From positions 1-5,182 of the forward strand of contig JAIRZW010000030.1 of the NCBI GenBank assembly GCA_031267015.1: DNA of 5,182 bases, read 5' to 3'. Positions 1 through 5,182 of the stretch are shown here, piece after piece. The DNA comes from Heliobacteriaceae bacterium. Lineage in GTDB: Bacteria > Cyanobacteriota > Vampirovibrionia > Gastranaerophilales > Gastranaerophilaceae. The position numbers were made by a program, and so were the translations under genes. The notes beneath the pieces are model-generated. The model was not told the origin of the DNA. It did no database searches and was given only the letters and a program-made list of their open reading frames with translations. Position 1 is the stretch's first letter, and the number at the start of each line of letters is the position of its first letter.

Positions 1-208
1 AGAAAGCCGGATGGTTTTCTTCAAGAATTATAAAGGCCTGTACCCTCTGAACGAAGATATTTTAGAGCGCATGGTTCAGCTATCGCAGTTCCCGGCGCCT
101 CTTTTGGAAAAGCTGGCGACATTTTTCCCGCCGGAGGACAAAGAACTGTTCCTTGAGCGCTGCGAAGCAATGTACCAATTAAGAAAAGAAGCCCGCGCAT
201 CAAATTAA
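1..208 (+). CDS. C-terminal fragment of an unrecognised protein (5' end outside window)
   Basis: The reading frame is open from the left window edge to a TAA at 206-208. Reading starts at base 2, with base 1 the last base of a cut codon. A methionine codon at 11 gives a 65-residue product, but the bases before it (agaaagccgg) contain no Shine-Dalgarno sequence and three open codons (Glu-Ser-Arg) precede it. I therefore read this as the end of a longer gene. The visible part is mostly helical in appearance and charged, with a hydrophobic patch (residues LSQFPAPLLEKLATFFPP) and a basic tail (LRKEARASN). No signal peptide, membrane segment or catalytic motif is visible. It converges on the minus-strand gene at 289. 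No family is recognised. That the frame is coding is likely, given its length at the edge and sensible composition, but not certain. Confidence 0.6.
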   Translation, partial: ESRMVFFKNYKGLYPLNEDILERMVQLSQFPAPLLEKLATFFPPEDKELFLERCEAMYQLRKEARASN

Positions 209-217
209 ATTTTGCTA

Positions 218-275
218 TTCTCCCTCTCCTGTCGGATTGACCTCCGTTGTGCCACCTTCTCCCAGAGGGAGAAGG
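218..275. repeat. GC-rich inverted repeat with two mutually exclusive folds in a convergent gap
   Basis: A perfect 9-bp hairpin forms between CCTTCTCCC (255-263) and GGGAGAAGG (267-275) with an AGA loop. The upstream segment TTCTCCCTCT (218-227) is the exact complement of AGAGGGAGAA (264-273), so a larger stem can form instead. That stem would enclose a small CGGA/TCCG hairpin (233-236 with 243-246). The element fills almost the whole 80-base gap between two convergent genes. Its shape (two pyrimidine-rich arms, a small internal hairpin, a purine-rich arm) resembles dispersed REP-like palindromes found between genes in gut bacteria; that resemblance is recalled, not tested. No U-tract follows the hairpin on either strand, so a standard intrinsic terminator is not supported, though it could protect mRNA 3' ends. 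Confidence 0.65.
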
Positions 276-288
276 GAAATTCCTTCAT

Positions 289-750
289 CTACTTAATCGC
301 GGAGTTCAAATCCCTGCTGTGCCCCCAGCCGACAAAATCTTTAAAGAATTTGGTAACTCCGTAAAGCCCAAGCCCGATTGAAGAAGCAATACGGATAAAT
401 TTGTTGCCCCAAAACGCGCCAACTCCGAGCCCCAGAGGTACAACTTCAGAAACCATCGTAGACAGGAAGCCTTTAAAATACCCGACGCCTGAATTAACGA
501 AATGGCGCGTGTTGTCTTCGGTTTCAAACCTTAGCGCAGCTTCTTTAATTTTTGCGTCAATAACGCTCGGATTGCTTAAAAACAACGTATTAGTCGCGCG
601 TCTGGTCATAGCGTCCGCGTCTTTGCTGCTTGCAAACGTATCTGCCGAAAGCTTGCCGATTACGTGCGAATCATACGCAACCATTCCGAGCGCTGCCAAA
701 CCGAGGCCTTTTAATGCATATTTTCCGATATTAGCTTTAATTGATGTCAT
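289..750 (-). CDS. Small glycine-rich hydrophobic protein of unknown function
   Basis: This is a 153-residue protein I do not recognise. It starts at ATG 750-748, which overlaps the TGA of the upstream HEAT-like gene as ATGA, so translation is probably coupled. A GGAAG sequence about 10 bases upstream can act as ribosome binding site, and the stop is TAG. An N-terminal hydrophobic stretch (about residues 13-27, KGLGLAALGMVAY) follows a short basic start. A central polar, charged part (about 33-85) follows, with DAKIKEAALRFETEDNTRH in it. A second glycine- and aromatic-rich hydrophobic region spans about 88-135 and could hold one or two membrane passes. The tail is polar (GWGHSRDLNSAIK). This suggests membrane association, possibly with the ends on the same side, but no enzyme motif is visible. 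The first hydrophobic stretch could also be a signal anchor. Coupling to a HEAT-like protein suggests that the two products act together. Confidence 0.75.
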   Translation of the reverse strand: MTSIKANIGKYALKGLGLAALGMVAYDSHVIGKLSADTFASSKDADAMTRRATNTLFLSNPSVIDAKIKEAALRFETEDNTRHFVNSGVGYFKGFLSTMVSEVVPLGLGVGAFWGNKFIRIASSIGLGLYGVTKFFKDFVGWGHSRDLNSAIK

Positions 751-1442
751 GATTTATTTTCTTCCTTTTTAGGCTTATCTTGCACTTCAAATTCTTTTTC
801 AATTAATTTGCCTGACATTTTGAGCAGAATATTTGCGGCCTGCACTGCGTCCTGACCGTAGCCGCCTGCGGAGTTCTGCATTTGCTGAAGCAGCTGCACC
901 GTAAGATTATCACCGGTTGCACACCTTGTATCAAGCATGCTTAATGCAAGGATTCTAACCTGCGAATTAGGGTCCTGGAGCATTTTGTTAACCAAAGCAT
1001 TGAGCGCTAAATCGTCTTTGCGGGTGTCATCTTCCTGAAGCCTTGCCACAACTTCTTTTGCACCCATAATTCTGACCTCTGCGTCGTTGCTGTTCAGGTA
1101 ATTCTCAAGATTCTTTATGTATTCATCAGTCAATTCAACTATTTTACGTTTTTCGGTTTTCTTTTTTTCTTCTTCTTTTTGAGTTTCGGTAGTAGTAGTT
1201 GTTGTGGTGGTTGTATTATTGACATTGCCCACGTTATTGGCAGAATTCATCTGCCCTCCCCCCCATTGGTTTGTGTAATATCCTGCCGGATACGTACTTG
1301 CAGGCCCGTAATTAGGCGAGTTAACGTTATAAACCGGCGCTGCGCCGGGTGCTCCGACAGACGGATTGAATATTTGTATATTTACGCCCGAATAGTTCGG
1401 AACCTGAACATTCTGCGGCGGCTGCATGTAACAATTATTCAT
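747..1442 (-). CDS. HEAT-like repeat protein with P/N/Y-rich disordered N-terminus and poly-Thr linker
   Basis: From ATG 1442 the product is 231 residues. The first ~75 residues are rich in Pro, Asn, Tyr and Gly (with VNIQIFNPSVG near residues 20-30) and look disordered. A run of nine Thr (about 77-85) leads into an acidic-basic linker (KEEEKKKTEKRK). From about 104 to 211 come three helical-pair repeats of HEAT/Armadillo style. They include NSNDAEVRIMGAKEVVARL and DPNSQVRILALSMLDT, which carry the typical D/N-x-x-V-R-x-x-A pattern. The tail is Lys/Glu-rich. HEAT repeats are protein-binding scaffolds, so a scaffold or adaptor role is inferred; no catalytic motif is seen. GTG at 1448 (in frame, two codons upstream) is an alternative start. 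ATG 1442 is preferred because AAGG at 1454-1451 sits 8 bases from it. The stop overlaps the next gene by four bases. Similar N-terminal sequences are remembered from Gastranaerophilales proteins, but this is untested. Confidence 0.82.
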   Translation of the reverse strand: MNNCYMQPPQNVQVPNYSGVNIQIFNPSVGAPGAAPVYNVNSPNYGPASTYPAGYYTNQWGGGQMNSANNVGNVNNTTTTTTTTTETQKEEEKKKTEKRKIVELTDEYIKNLENYLNSNDAEVRIMGAKEVVARLQEDDTRKDDLALNALVNKMLQDPNSQVRILALSMLDTRCATGDNLTVQLLQQMQNSAGGYGQDAVQAANILLKMSGKLIEKEFEVQDKPKKEENKS

Positions 1443-1450
1443 GGTCACTA

Positions 1451-1459
1451 CCTTTTTCC
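1451..1459 (-). promoter_or_regulatory. Ribosome binding site choosing the ATG start of the HEAT-like gene
   Basis: On the minus strand the sequence GGAAAAAGG lies at 1459-1451. Its AAGG end is 8 bases from ATG 1442, a normal distance, but only 2 bases from the alternative GTG 1448. The GGA at the other end is 8 bases from GTG 1448, so the GTG start is not fully excluded. Confidence 0.5.
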
Positions 1460-1553
1460 ACTACATATATTAATAAAGTAATATTCCTAAAAATTATTGC
1501 CTTTTTACGGAATTCTTTAAGAAATGTTACAACTTCCCACAGCGCCTCCTCAC

Positions 1554-1580
1554 GTCATACCGGAAGCTGCAACTTGTCAA
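1554..1580 (-). promoter_or_regulatory. Candidate promoter for the minus-strand two-gene unit, inside the palindrome
   Basis: On the minus strand a perfect -35 hexamer TTGACA lies at 1580-1575 and a -10-like TATGAC (4 of 6 matches) lies at 1559-1554. The 15-base spacer is short of the optimal 17, so this is a weak call. It would give a leader of about 100 bases before the HEAT-like gene. I found no better promoter in the AT-rich leader at 1443-1556. Confidence 0.3.
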
Positions 1581-1616
1581 TGCTTCAGCATTGTAACAAG
1601 TTGAGCTATCCGGTAT
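1557..1616. repeat. 60-base imperfect palindrome, dispersed-repeat type
   Basis: Nested arms pair over 26 base pairs: ATACCGGA (1557-1564) with TCCGGTAT (1609-1616), AGCT (1565-1568) with AGCT (1604-1607), CAACTTGT (1570-1577) with ACAAGTTG (1596-1603), and CAATGC (1578-1583) with GCATTG (1588-1593) around a TTCA loop. The only irregularities are an extra G at 1569, TA at 1594-1595 and A at 1608. The outer form GTCATACCGG ... CCGGTATCTC resembles widespread small dispersed palindromes seen between genes in many bacteria; this is from memory and copy number cannot be checked here. It lies between divergent genes and overlaps candidate -35 elements on both strands. Confidence 0.8.
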
Positions 1617-1629
1617 CTCAATGTATAAT
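1601..1629 (+). promoter_or_regulatory. Sigma70-type promoter for the YkgJ-type gene
   Basis: TTGAGC (1601-1606, 4 of 6 matches to the -35 consensus) is followed after exactly 17 bases by a perfect TATAAT (1624-1629). The predicted transcription start, about 7 bases further on, falls at the A of ATG 1636. The -35 lies in the right arm of the palindrome at 1557-1616, so the repeat may have supplied half of the promoter. The -10 box falls inside the longer possible reading frame that begins at ATG 1621, which argues against that start. Confidence 0.55.
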
Positions 1630-1635
1630 AAAATA

Positions 1636-2193
1636 ATGACGGAGAAAAAATTCATAAACGAACGTCCACAAGAACTGTGCAAAATGTGCGGCCGATGCTG
1701 CCGGGTTGCAACAGGTGCACAGCCTTATGCGCAAATCCTTAAGCTTGCGCAGGAAGGAAATCAGGGCGCTGTTGATTTTTTAAGTTTGTTTGAGCCTTAT
1801 CCGTCTGTTGAGGCTGCGCGTGAAGCCGACAACCTGATTGTCGACAATATAATCAGACATTACAGAGGCGACGACCTGACTTTTTATCACTGCAAATATC
1901 TTCTGGAAGACAATTTGTGTGGGAAGTATGAAGCCCGTTTGCCTGTGTGCCGTTGTTTTCCAAGTTCACCATGGGCTGTTGTACCGCCCGGCTGTGGGTT
2001 TGAGGGATATTTATTCTGGAAACAGGAAGAAGAAAAACAGCATATCCGGCTTGCAAAAGAAGAACTTATTGACATGGAAGTTTTAAAAAGCAAACACACT
2101 GAACCTGAAATCCTGAACAAAATCTCCCGGATAGAAGAAAAACTCAAAAATAAAATTGAGTCTTATGCACAATACGGCTCACAGCTTTGGTGA
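1636..2193 (+). CDS. YkgJ-type CxxCxxCC cysteine-cluster protein (PF03692-like)
   Basis: From ATG 1636 the product is 185 residues. An N-terminal CKMCGRCCR cluster (Cys 15, 18, 21, 22) is followed by a second group typical of the family: YHCKYL (Cys 86), LCGKYEARLPVCRCFP (Cys 95, 105, 107) and a PGCGFEG motif (Cys 120). The C-terminal third is charged and helical. This is the zinc- or iron-sulfur-binding family once listed as UPF0153/YkgJ. Metal binding by these cysteines is generally assumed, and the biochemical role is unknown for most members. No signal peptide or membrane segment is seen, so it is probably cytoplasmic. An in-frame ATG at 1621 would add five residues, but a perfect -10 box overlaps that stretch and neither start has a Shine-Dalgarno sequence. 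A leaderless mRNA starting at 1636 fits best. The 3' end overlaps the convergent gene at 2179 by 15 bases. Confidence 0.88.
   Translation: MTEKKFINERPQELCKMCGRCCRVATGAQPYAQILKLAQEGNQGAVDFLSLFEPYPSVEAAREADNLIVDNIIRHYRGDDLTFYHCKYLLEDNLCGKYEARLPVCRCFPSSPWAVVPPGCGFEGYLFWKQEEEKQHIRLAKEELIDMEVLKSKHTEPEILNKISRIEEKLKNKIESYAQYGSQLW
2142..2161 (-). terminator. Weak intrinsic terminator candidate for the ftsEX operon
   Basis: On the minus strand ACTCAA (2161-2156) pairs with TTGAGT (2147-2142) across an 8-base T-rich loop and is followed directly by TTTTC. It lies 18 bases beyond the stop of the last operon gene, inside the coding part of the convergent YkgJ-type gene. The stem has only two GC pairs, so this is a weak call. 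Confidence 0.25.
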
Positions 2194-2670
2194 AGAACAA
2201 ATAAAATCTTCCACGATTTTAGTCAATTCTTTTTGCGTAAGCTTGCCCAGCGGTATAGTGACTTCGGTGTTTTCCGGACTATCCAGACCTTCGTATATTG
2301 TATAAATATTAACCTTGCCTAACCCGCAATATACAATTTTAACCATGTTGTTTTTTATGCGGAAAACACTTTCTTTAAGGCCTGTGTACTGTTCTATTTC
2401 TTTGTCTTCGTTCGCTTTTTCGAGCCTGTAAAACACCGGCGCAATCACTTCTTCAAGCTTTTTATTGTAAATCCGGCGGAAAAGTTTAAACTCTTTTTCT
2501 TCCATGCATGTGTCAAGCCAGTCATCCCCGCAGTCAATATTGAAAGCTCTTGCCGCAGCCTCAAAATCATCCGTAACAGCGCTGTAACACTCAGCCAGCG
2601 CCTCAACCCGCGGGACAATGTTTTCCAATATTTTTTTATCGTCTGAGATTATTAATACGCGGGATGTCAT
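2179..2670 (-). CDS. Unrecognised small cytoplasmic-looking protein coupled to ftsX
   Basis: From ATG 2670 the product is 163 residues and I do not recognise it. This start lies one base after the ftsX stop and has AGGTG four bases upstream (within the last ftsX codons). A longer frame back to 2721 would overlap ftsX and is not favoured. The protein starts with a hydrophobic strand ending in acids (VLIISDD). It continues with an acidic helical part (about 12-95, with FEAAARAFNIDCGDDWLDT) and ends with strand-like segments (VFRIKNNMVKIVYCG, VNIYTIYEG) and a helix. The first strand recalls a receiver domain, but no conserved phospho-acceptor Asp or following Thr/Lys pattern is evident and the length does not fit. 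No signal peptide or membrane segment is visible. Position suggests a cytoplasmic partner of FtsEX, but this is inference from gene order only. Its end overlaps the convergent YkgJ-type gene by 15 bases. Confidence 0.75.
   Translation of the reverse strand: MTSRVLIISDDKKILENIVPRVEALAECYSAVTDDFEAAARAFNIDCGDDWLDTCMEEKEFKLFRRIYNKKLEEVIAPVFYRLEKANEDKEIEQYTGLKESVFRIKNNMVKIVYCGLGKVNIYTIYEGLDSPENTEVTIPLGKLTQKELTKIVEDFICSSPKL
2202..2221 (+). terminator. AT-rich hairpin just after the YkgJ-type gene, possible terminator
   Basis: TAAAATC (2202-2208) pairs with GATTTTA (2215-2221) around a 6-base loop, starting nine bases after the TGA at 2191-2193. A CTTTTT run follows at 2229-2234, after a short gap. 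The stem has only one GC pair and the segment is also coding on the other strand, so support is low. Confidence 0.2.
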
Positions 2671-2671
2671 T

Positions 2672-3572
2672 TTACACCTGCAAATGCTTTTTAATACACA
2701 GGAAGCTTCCGCCCGCGCCAAACAGGATTCCCATGCTGAACATAATTGTTATCACGATTCCCTGCGCGTATACCGGTGCAGGAACCATGAAAAACTGATG
2801 CACGTTATTCAGCCCGTTCTGGACAAAGTTCAGCGGCAGCAAAGCAAGAATCGAGCCGGAAAACCCGTAAAACGCACCCTGCATAATCAGCGGAAACCGT
2901 ATGTACCAGTTGCTCACACCCATAAGCCGCATAATTTCGATTTCGTCTTTTCTCGACTGGATTACAAGCTGAATCGTGTTGTTGATAATAGTAATAGTCA
3001 ATATCGCCATCATAATCACCACAAACACCGTAATCGTATTAACAATGTTATTCAGCGCCTGAATCCGTTTTGCCAGTTCCTGCGCATAACTCACATCCTC
3101 AACAGACTTGAGCGTCTTAAGTTCCTTAAACACAAACTCAATATTTTCAGGCTTGTCAACTTTTACATGAAGCGTATCAGGAAGCGGGTTGTCAATATCC
3201 GGCAAGTCCATTTCACGCTTCAAATTGACCCACGAAGTTTCCTTCGGAATAATTTTGACATTTTCAACATGTTCAAATTCCTTAATCCTGTTTTTCACGA
3301 CATTCGCGTCAGTGTTCTGTTTCAGGTAAACCGAAACCTCAAGAACATTACCCAATTCGTGCGCAAAAGAGGACACGGAAAGCGTTGTTCTGAAAAACGC
3401 GCCGAAAATAGTCAAAATCGCGGCCATTGTGGTTACAATAACAAGGTTAACCAGCCCGGTTCTTTTAATATCGTAAAGCGTTTCCATTGTAAGACGGTAG
3501 AGAATCCGCAATTCGCACAGCCAGTCTTTTGGAATGTGCTTTTTTACAGTCTTTTTTATTTTTGATTTTTGA

Positions 3573-3580
<8 letters not shown>
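2672..3580 (-). CDS. ftsX: Cell division protein FtsX (permease-like membrane subunit of FtsEX)
   Basis: This is a 302-residue integral membrane protein with the FtsX layout. A basic cytoplasmic N-terminus leads to a first membrane helix at about 43-64. An extracytoplasmic domain follows at about 65-178, containing VYLKQNTDANVVKNRI and the family's NPLPDTLHVKV motif. Helices 2, 3 and 4 lie at about 179-203, 229-256 and 272-296. The segment after helix 2 (SRKDEIEIMRLMGVSNWYIR) is the conserved cytoplasmic stretch that couples to FtsE. In studied bacteria FtsX passes the ATPase cycle of FtsE to periplasmic or surface peptidoglycan hydrolases, directly or through EnvC-type adaptors. No hydrolase or EnvC-like gene is present in this window. 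The ATG overlaps the end of ftsE by eight bases (ATGAATAA), and AGG about six bases upstream acts as ribosome binding site. The length is typical. A small gene follows one base after the stop. Confidence 0.95.
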
Positions 3581-4233
<653 letters not shown>

Positions 4234-4247
<14 letters not shown>

Positions 4248-5182
4248 TTTTTTCCTTAATTGTTTTTGCTAATTTTTCAGCGCTCAACCCGTAGTAGTCA
4301 AGCAGAAAATCCCATTTTCCGCTCTGTCCGAAAACATCGTTTACGCCGATTCTGTGAACTTTTACCGGGTAATTTTCGCTCAGAAACTCGCACACCGCGC
4401 TTCCCAAACCGTTTATTATTGAATGGTTTTCAACCGTAATCACACACTTTGTTTTCTTTACAGCTTCAAGAATCGTCTTTGTGTCAAGCGGTTTCACGAC
4501 CGGAACACTGACAACCTGCACTGACAAACCCTCTTTTTTAAGGATTTGGGCAGCTTCAATGACTTCAGCAAGAGTTTCGCCGTTGGTTAAAACAGTTACG
4601 TCCGTGCCTTCTTCAAGCACAACTGCCTTATTCACGTCGAATTGGTAATGTTCATCATAAACATCACACACATTAGTGCGCGCAATCCTTATATACATAG
4701 GCCCGGGCGTGTTTGCGGCAAATCTTATAACCTGCTCGCACTCGCGGCAGTCAGCCGGAACAATCACGGTCATGTTCGGAATCCCCCGCATCAAAGCCAC
4801 ATCCTCAAGCGCCTGATGGCTTGCGCCGTCTTCGCCCACGGTAATCCCGCCATGCGTACCGATTATTTTTACGTTAAGCTTCGGATAAGCAATAGAATTT
4901 CTGATTTGGTCGTACGTTCTGCCGGTCGCAAACATTGCAAAACTCGCGGCAAAAGGGATTTTCCCGGCAATCGCAAGCCCGGCCGCACTCGCAGCCATAT
5001 CCTGTTCAGCGATTCCCACATCAAAAAACCGCTCGGGAAATTCTTTGGCAAATAATTGCGTCTGCGTCGAACATGCCAAATCAGCATCTAAAACAACTAT
5101 ATTTTTATTAGTTTTGCCCAATTCGGCAAGTGTTTTGCCAAAAACCGAACGTATGGACTTTCTTTCCTTTTTGTTAATTATC
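4234..5182 (-). CDS. Transketolase, C-terminal subunit (split enzyme; 5' end just outside window)
   Basis: This subunit carries the pyrimidine-binding and C-terminal domains of transketolase. The frame runs open to the right edge; a TTG at 5121 is not the true start. The 20 residues before it (including SIRSVFGKTLAELGKTNKN) match the normal beginning of this family, so the real start is probably only a codon or two past 5182. About 315 residues are visible, close to full size. Key features are NIVVLDADLACSTQT, the FFDVGIAEQDMA motif with the glutamate that activates thiamine diphosphate (about residue 59), THGGITVGEDGASHQ with an active-site histidine, and the C-terminal VVSVPVVKPLD, ENHSIINGLGSAV and NDVFGQSGKW segments. 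The TPP-binding N-terminal half should be a separate gene upstream, outside the window. The enzyme moves two-carbon units between sugar phosphates in the pentose phosphate pathway. Its TAG stop overlaps ftsE by 14 bases. A DXS or pyruvate dehydrogenase beta subunit is less likely by motif wording. Confidence 0.93.
4251..4257 (-). promoter_or_regulatory. Ribosome binding site of ftsE inside the transketolase coding end
   Basis: On the minus strand AAGGAAA lies at 4257-4251, with AAGG six bases from ATG 4247. It fixes the ftsE start and lies within the last codons of the transketolase gene, consistent with co-translation. Confidence 0.65.

Noticed and set aside
255..275. 9-bp hairpin as an intrinsic terminator
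   Set aside because: The stem is strong, but neither strand has a T-run after it; kept as a repeat instead.
401..772. 123-codon plus-strand open frame opposite the small hydrophobic gene
   Set aside because: The minus-strand frame has ATGA coupling to the upstream gene, an upstream GGAAG and more coherent composition; the plus frame has no ribosome binding site.
1179..1481. 100-codon plus-strand open frame opposite the HEAT-like gene
   Set aside because: It is Cys/Arg/Ile-rich shadow coding across the low-complexity region, with no supporting start signal.
1449..1556. Riboswitch or structured leader upstream of the HEAT-like gene
   Set aside because: The stretch is AT-rich, and I see no known riboswitch core and no stable hairpin outside the adjacent palindrome.
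2179..2670. Response-regulator receiver domain in the gene after ftsX
   Set aside because: Only the first VLIISDD strand fits; the phospho-acceptor Asp and later conserved Thr/Lys positions are not evident.
2671..2721. 17-residue N-terminal extension of the gene after ftsX
   Set aside because: It would overlap ftsX by about 50 bases, while ATG 2670 has AGGTG upstream and a one-base gap from the ftsX stop.
2618..3565. 315-codon plus-strand open frame
   Set aside because: It is fully antisense to ftsX and the next gene, with His/Arg/Asn-rich composition, no domain sense and no ribosome binding site; ftsX on the other strand has a clear family match.
4642..5055. 137-codon plus-strand open frame
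   Set aside because: It is antisense to the transketolase gene, whose motifs are unmistakable; the plus-strand product has no recognisable features.

Overview
The window is a dense bacterial segment of about 5.2 kb with moderate GC and no RNA genes, CRISPR array or transposase. It carries seven coding regions, two of them cut by the window edges. Minus-strand genes are packed with overlapping stop and start codons. The mix of a split transketolase, FtsE/FtsX, a short CxxCxxCC protein and a P/N/Y-rich HEAT-like protein with an N-terminal 'VNIQIFNP' stretch recalls uncultured gut Gastranaerophilales (Vampirovibrionia, 'Melainabacteria'). That assignment is an inference from protein style, not proof.

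Layout. (1) Positions 1-208, plus strand: C-terminal end of an unrecognised gene. (2) Positions 209-288: a convergent gap holding a GC-rich inverted repeat with two competing folds. (3) Positions 1442-289, minus strand: a two-gene unit of unknown function. A HEAT-like repeat protein with a long disordered N-terminus overlaps, through ATGA, a small glycine-rich hydrophobic protein. (4) Positions 1443-1635: a divergent regulatory gap. It is dominated by a 60-base imperfect palindrome (1557-1616) that looks like a dispersed repeat and supplies -35-like hexamers in both directions. (5) Positions 1636-2193, plus strand: a YkgJ-type CxxCxxCC cysteine-cluster protein, possibly translated from a leaderless mRNA. 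(6) Positions 5182-2179, minus strand: a tightly coupled operon of transketolase C-terminal subunit, ftsE, ftsX and a small unrecognised protein. Its last gene overlaps the end of the plus-strand YkgJ-type gene.

How the genes fit together. FtsE (ATPase) and FtsX (four-helix permease-like protein) form the membrane complex that in studied bacteria controls peptidoglycan hydrolases at division or elongation. The unrecognised gene starts one base after the ftsX stop, so it is the best candidate in the window for a new functional partner. The transketolase half-enzyme belongs to the non-oxidative pentose phosphate pathway. Its co-transcription with ftsEX looks like operon packing, though a link between sugar-phosphate supply and envelope growth is conceivable. 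The most unusual features are the palindrome with its embedded promoter elements and the two coupled genes of unknown function on its left side.
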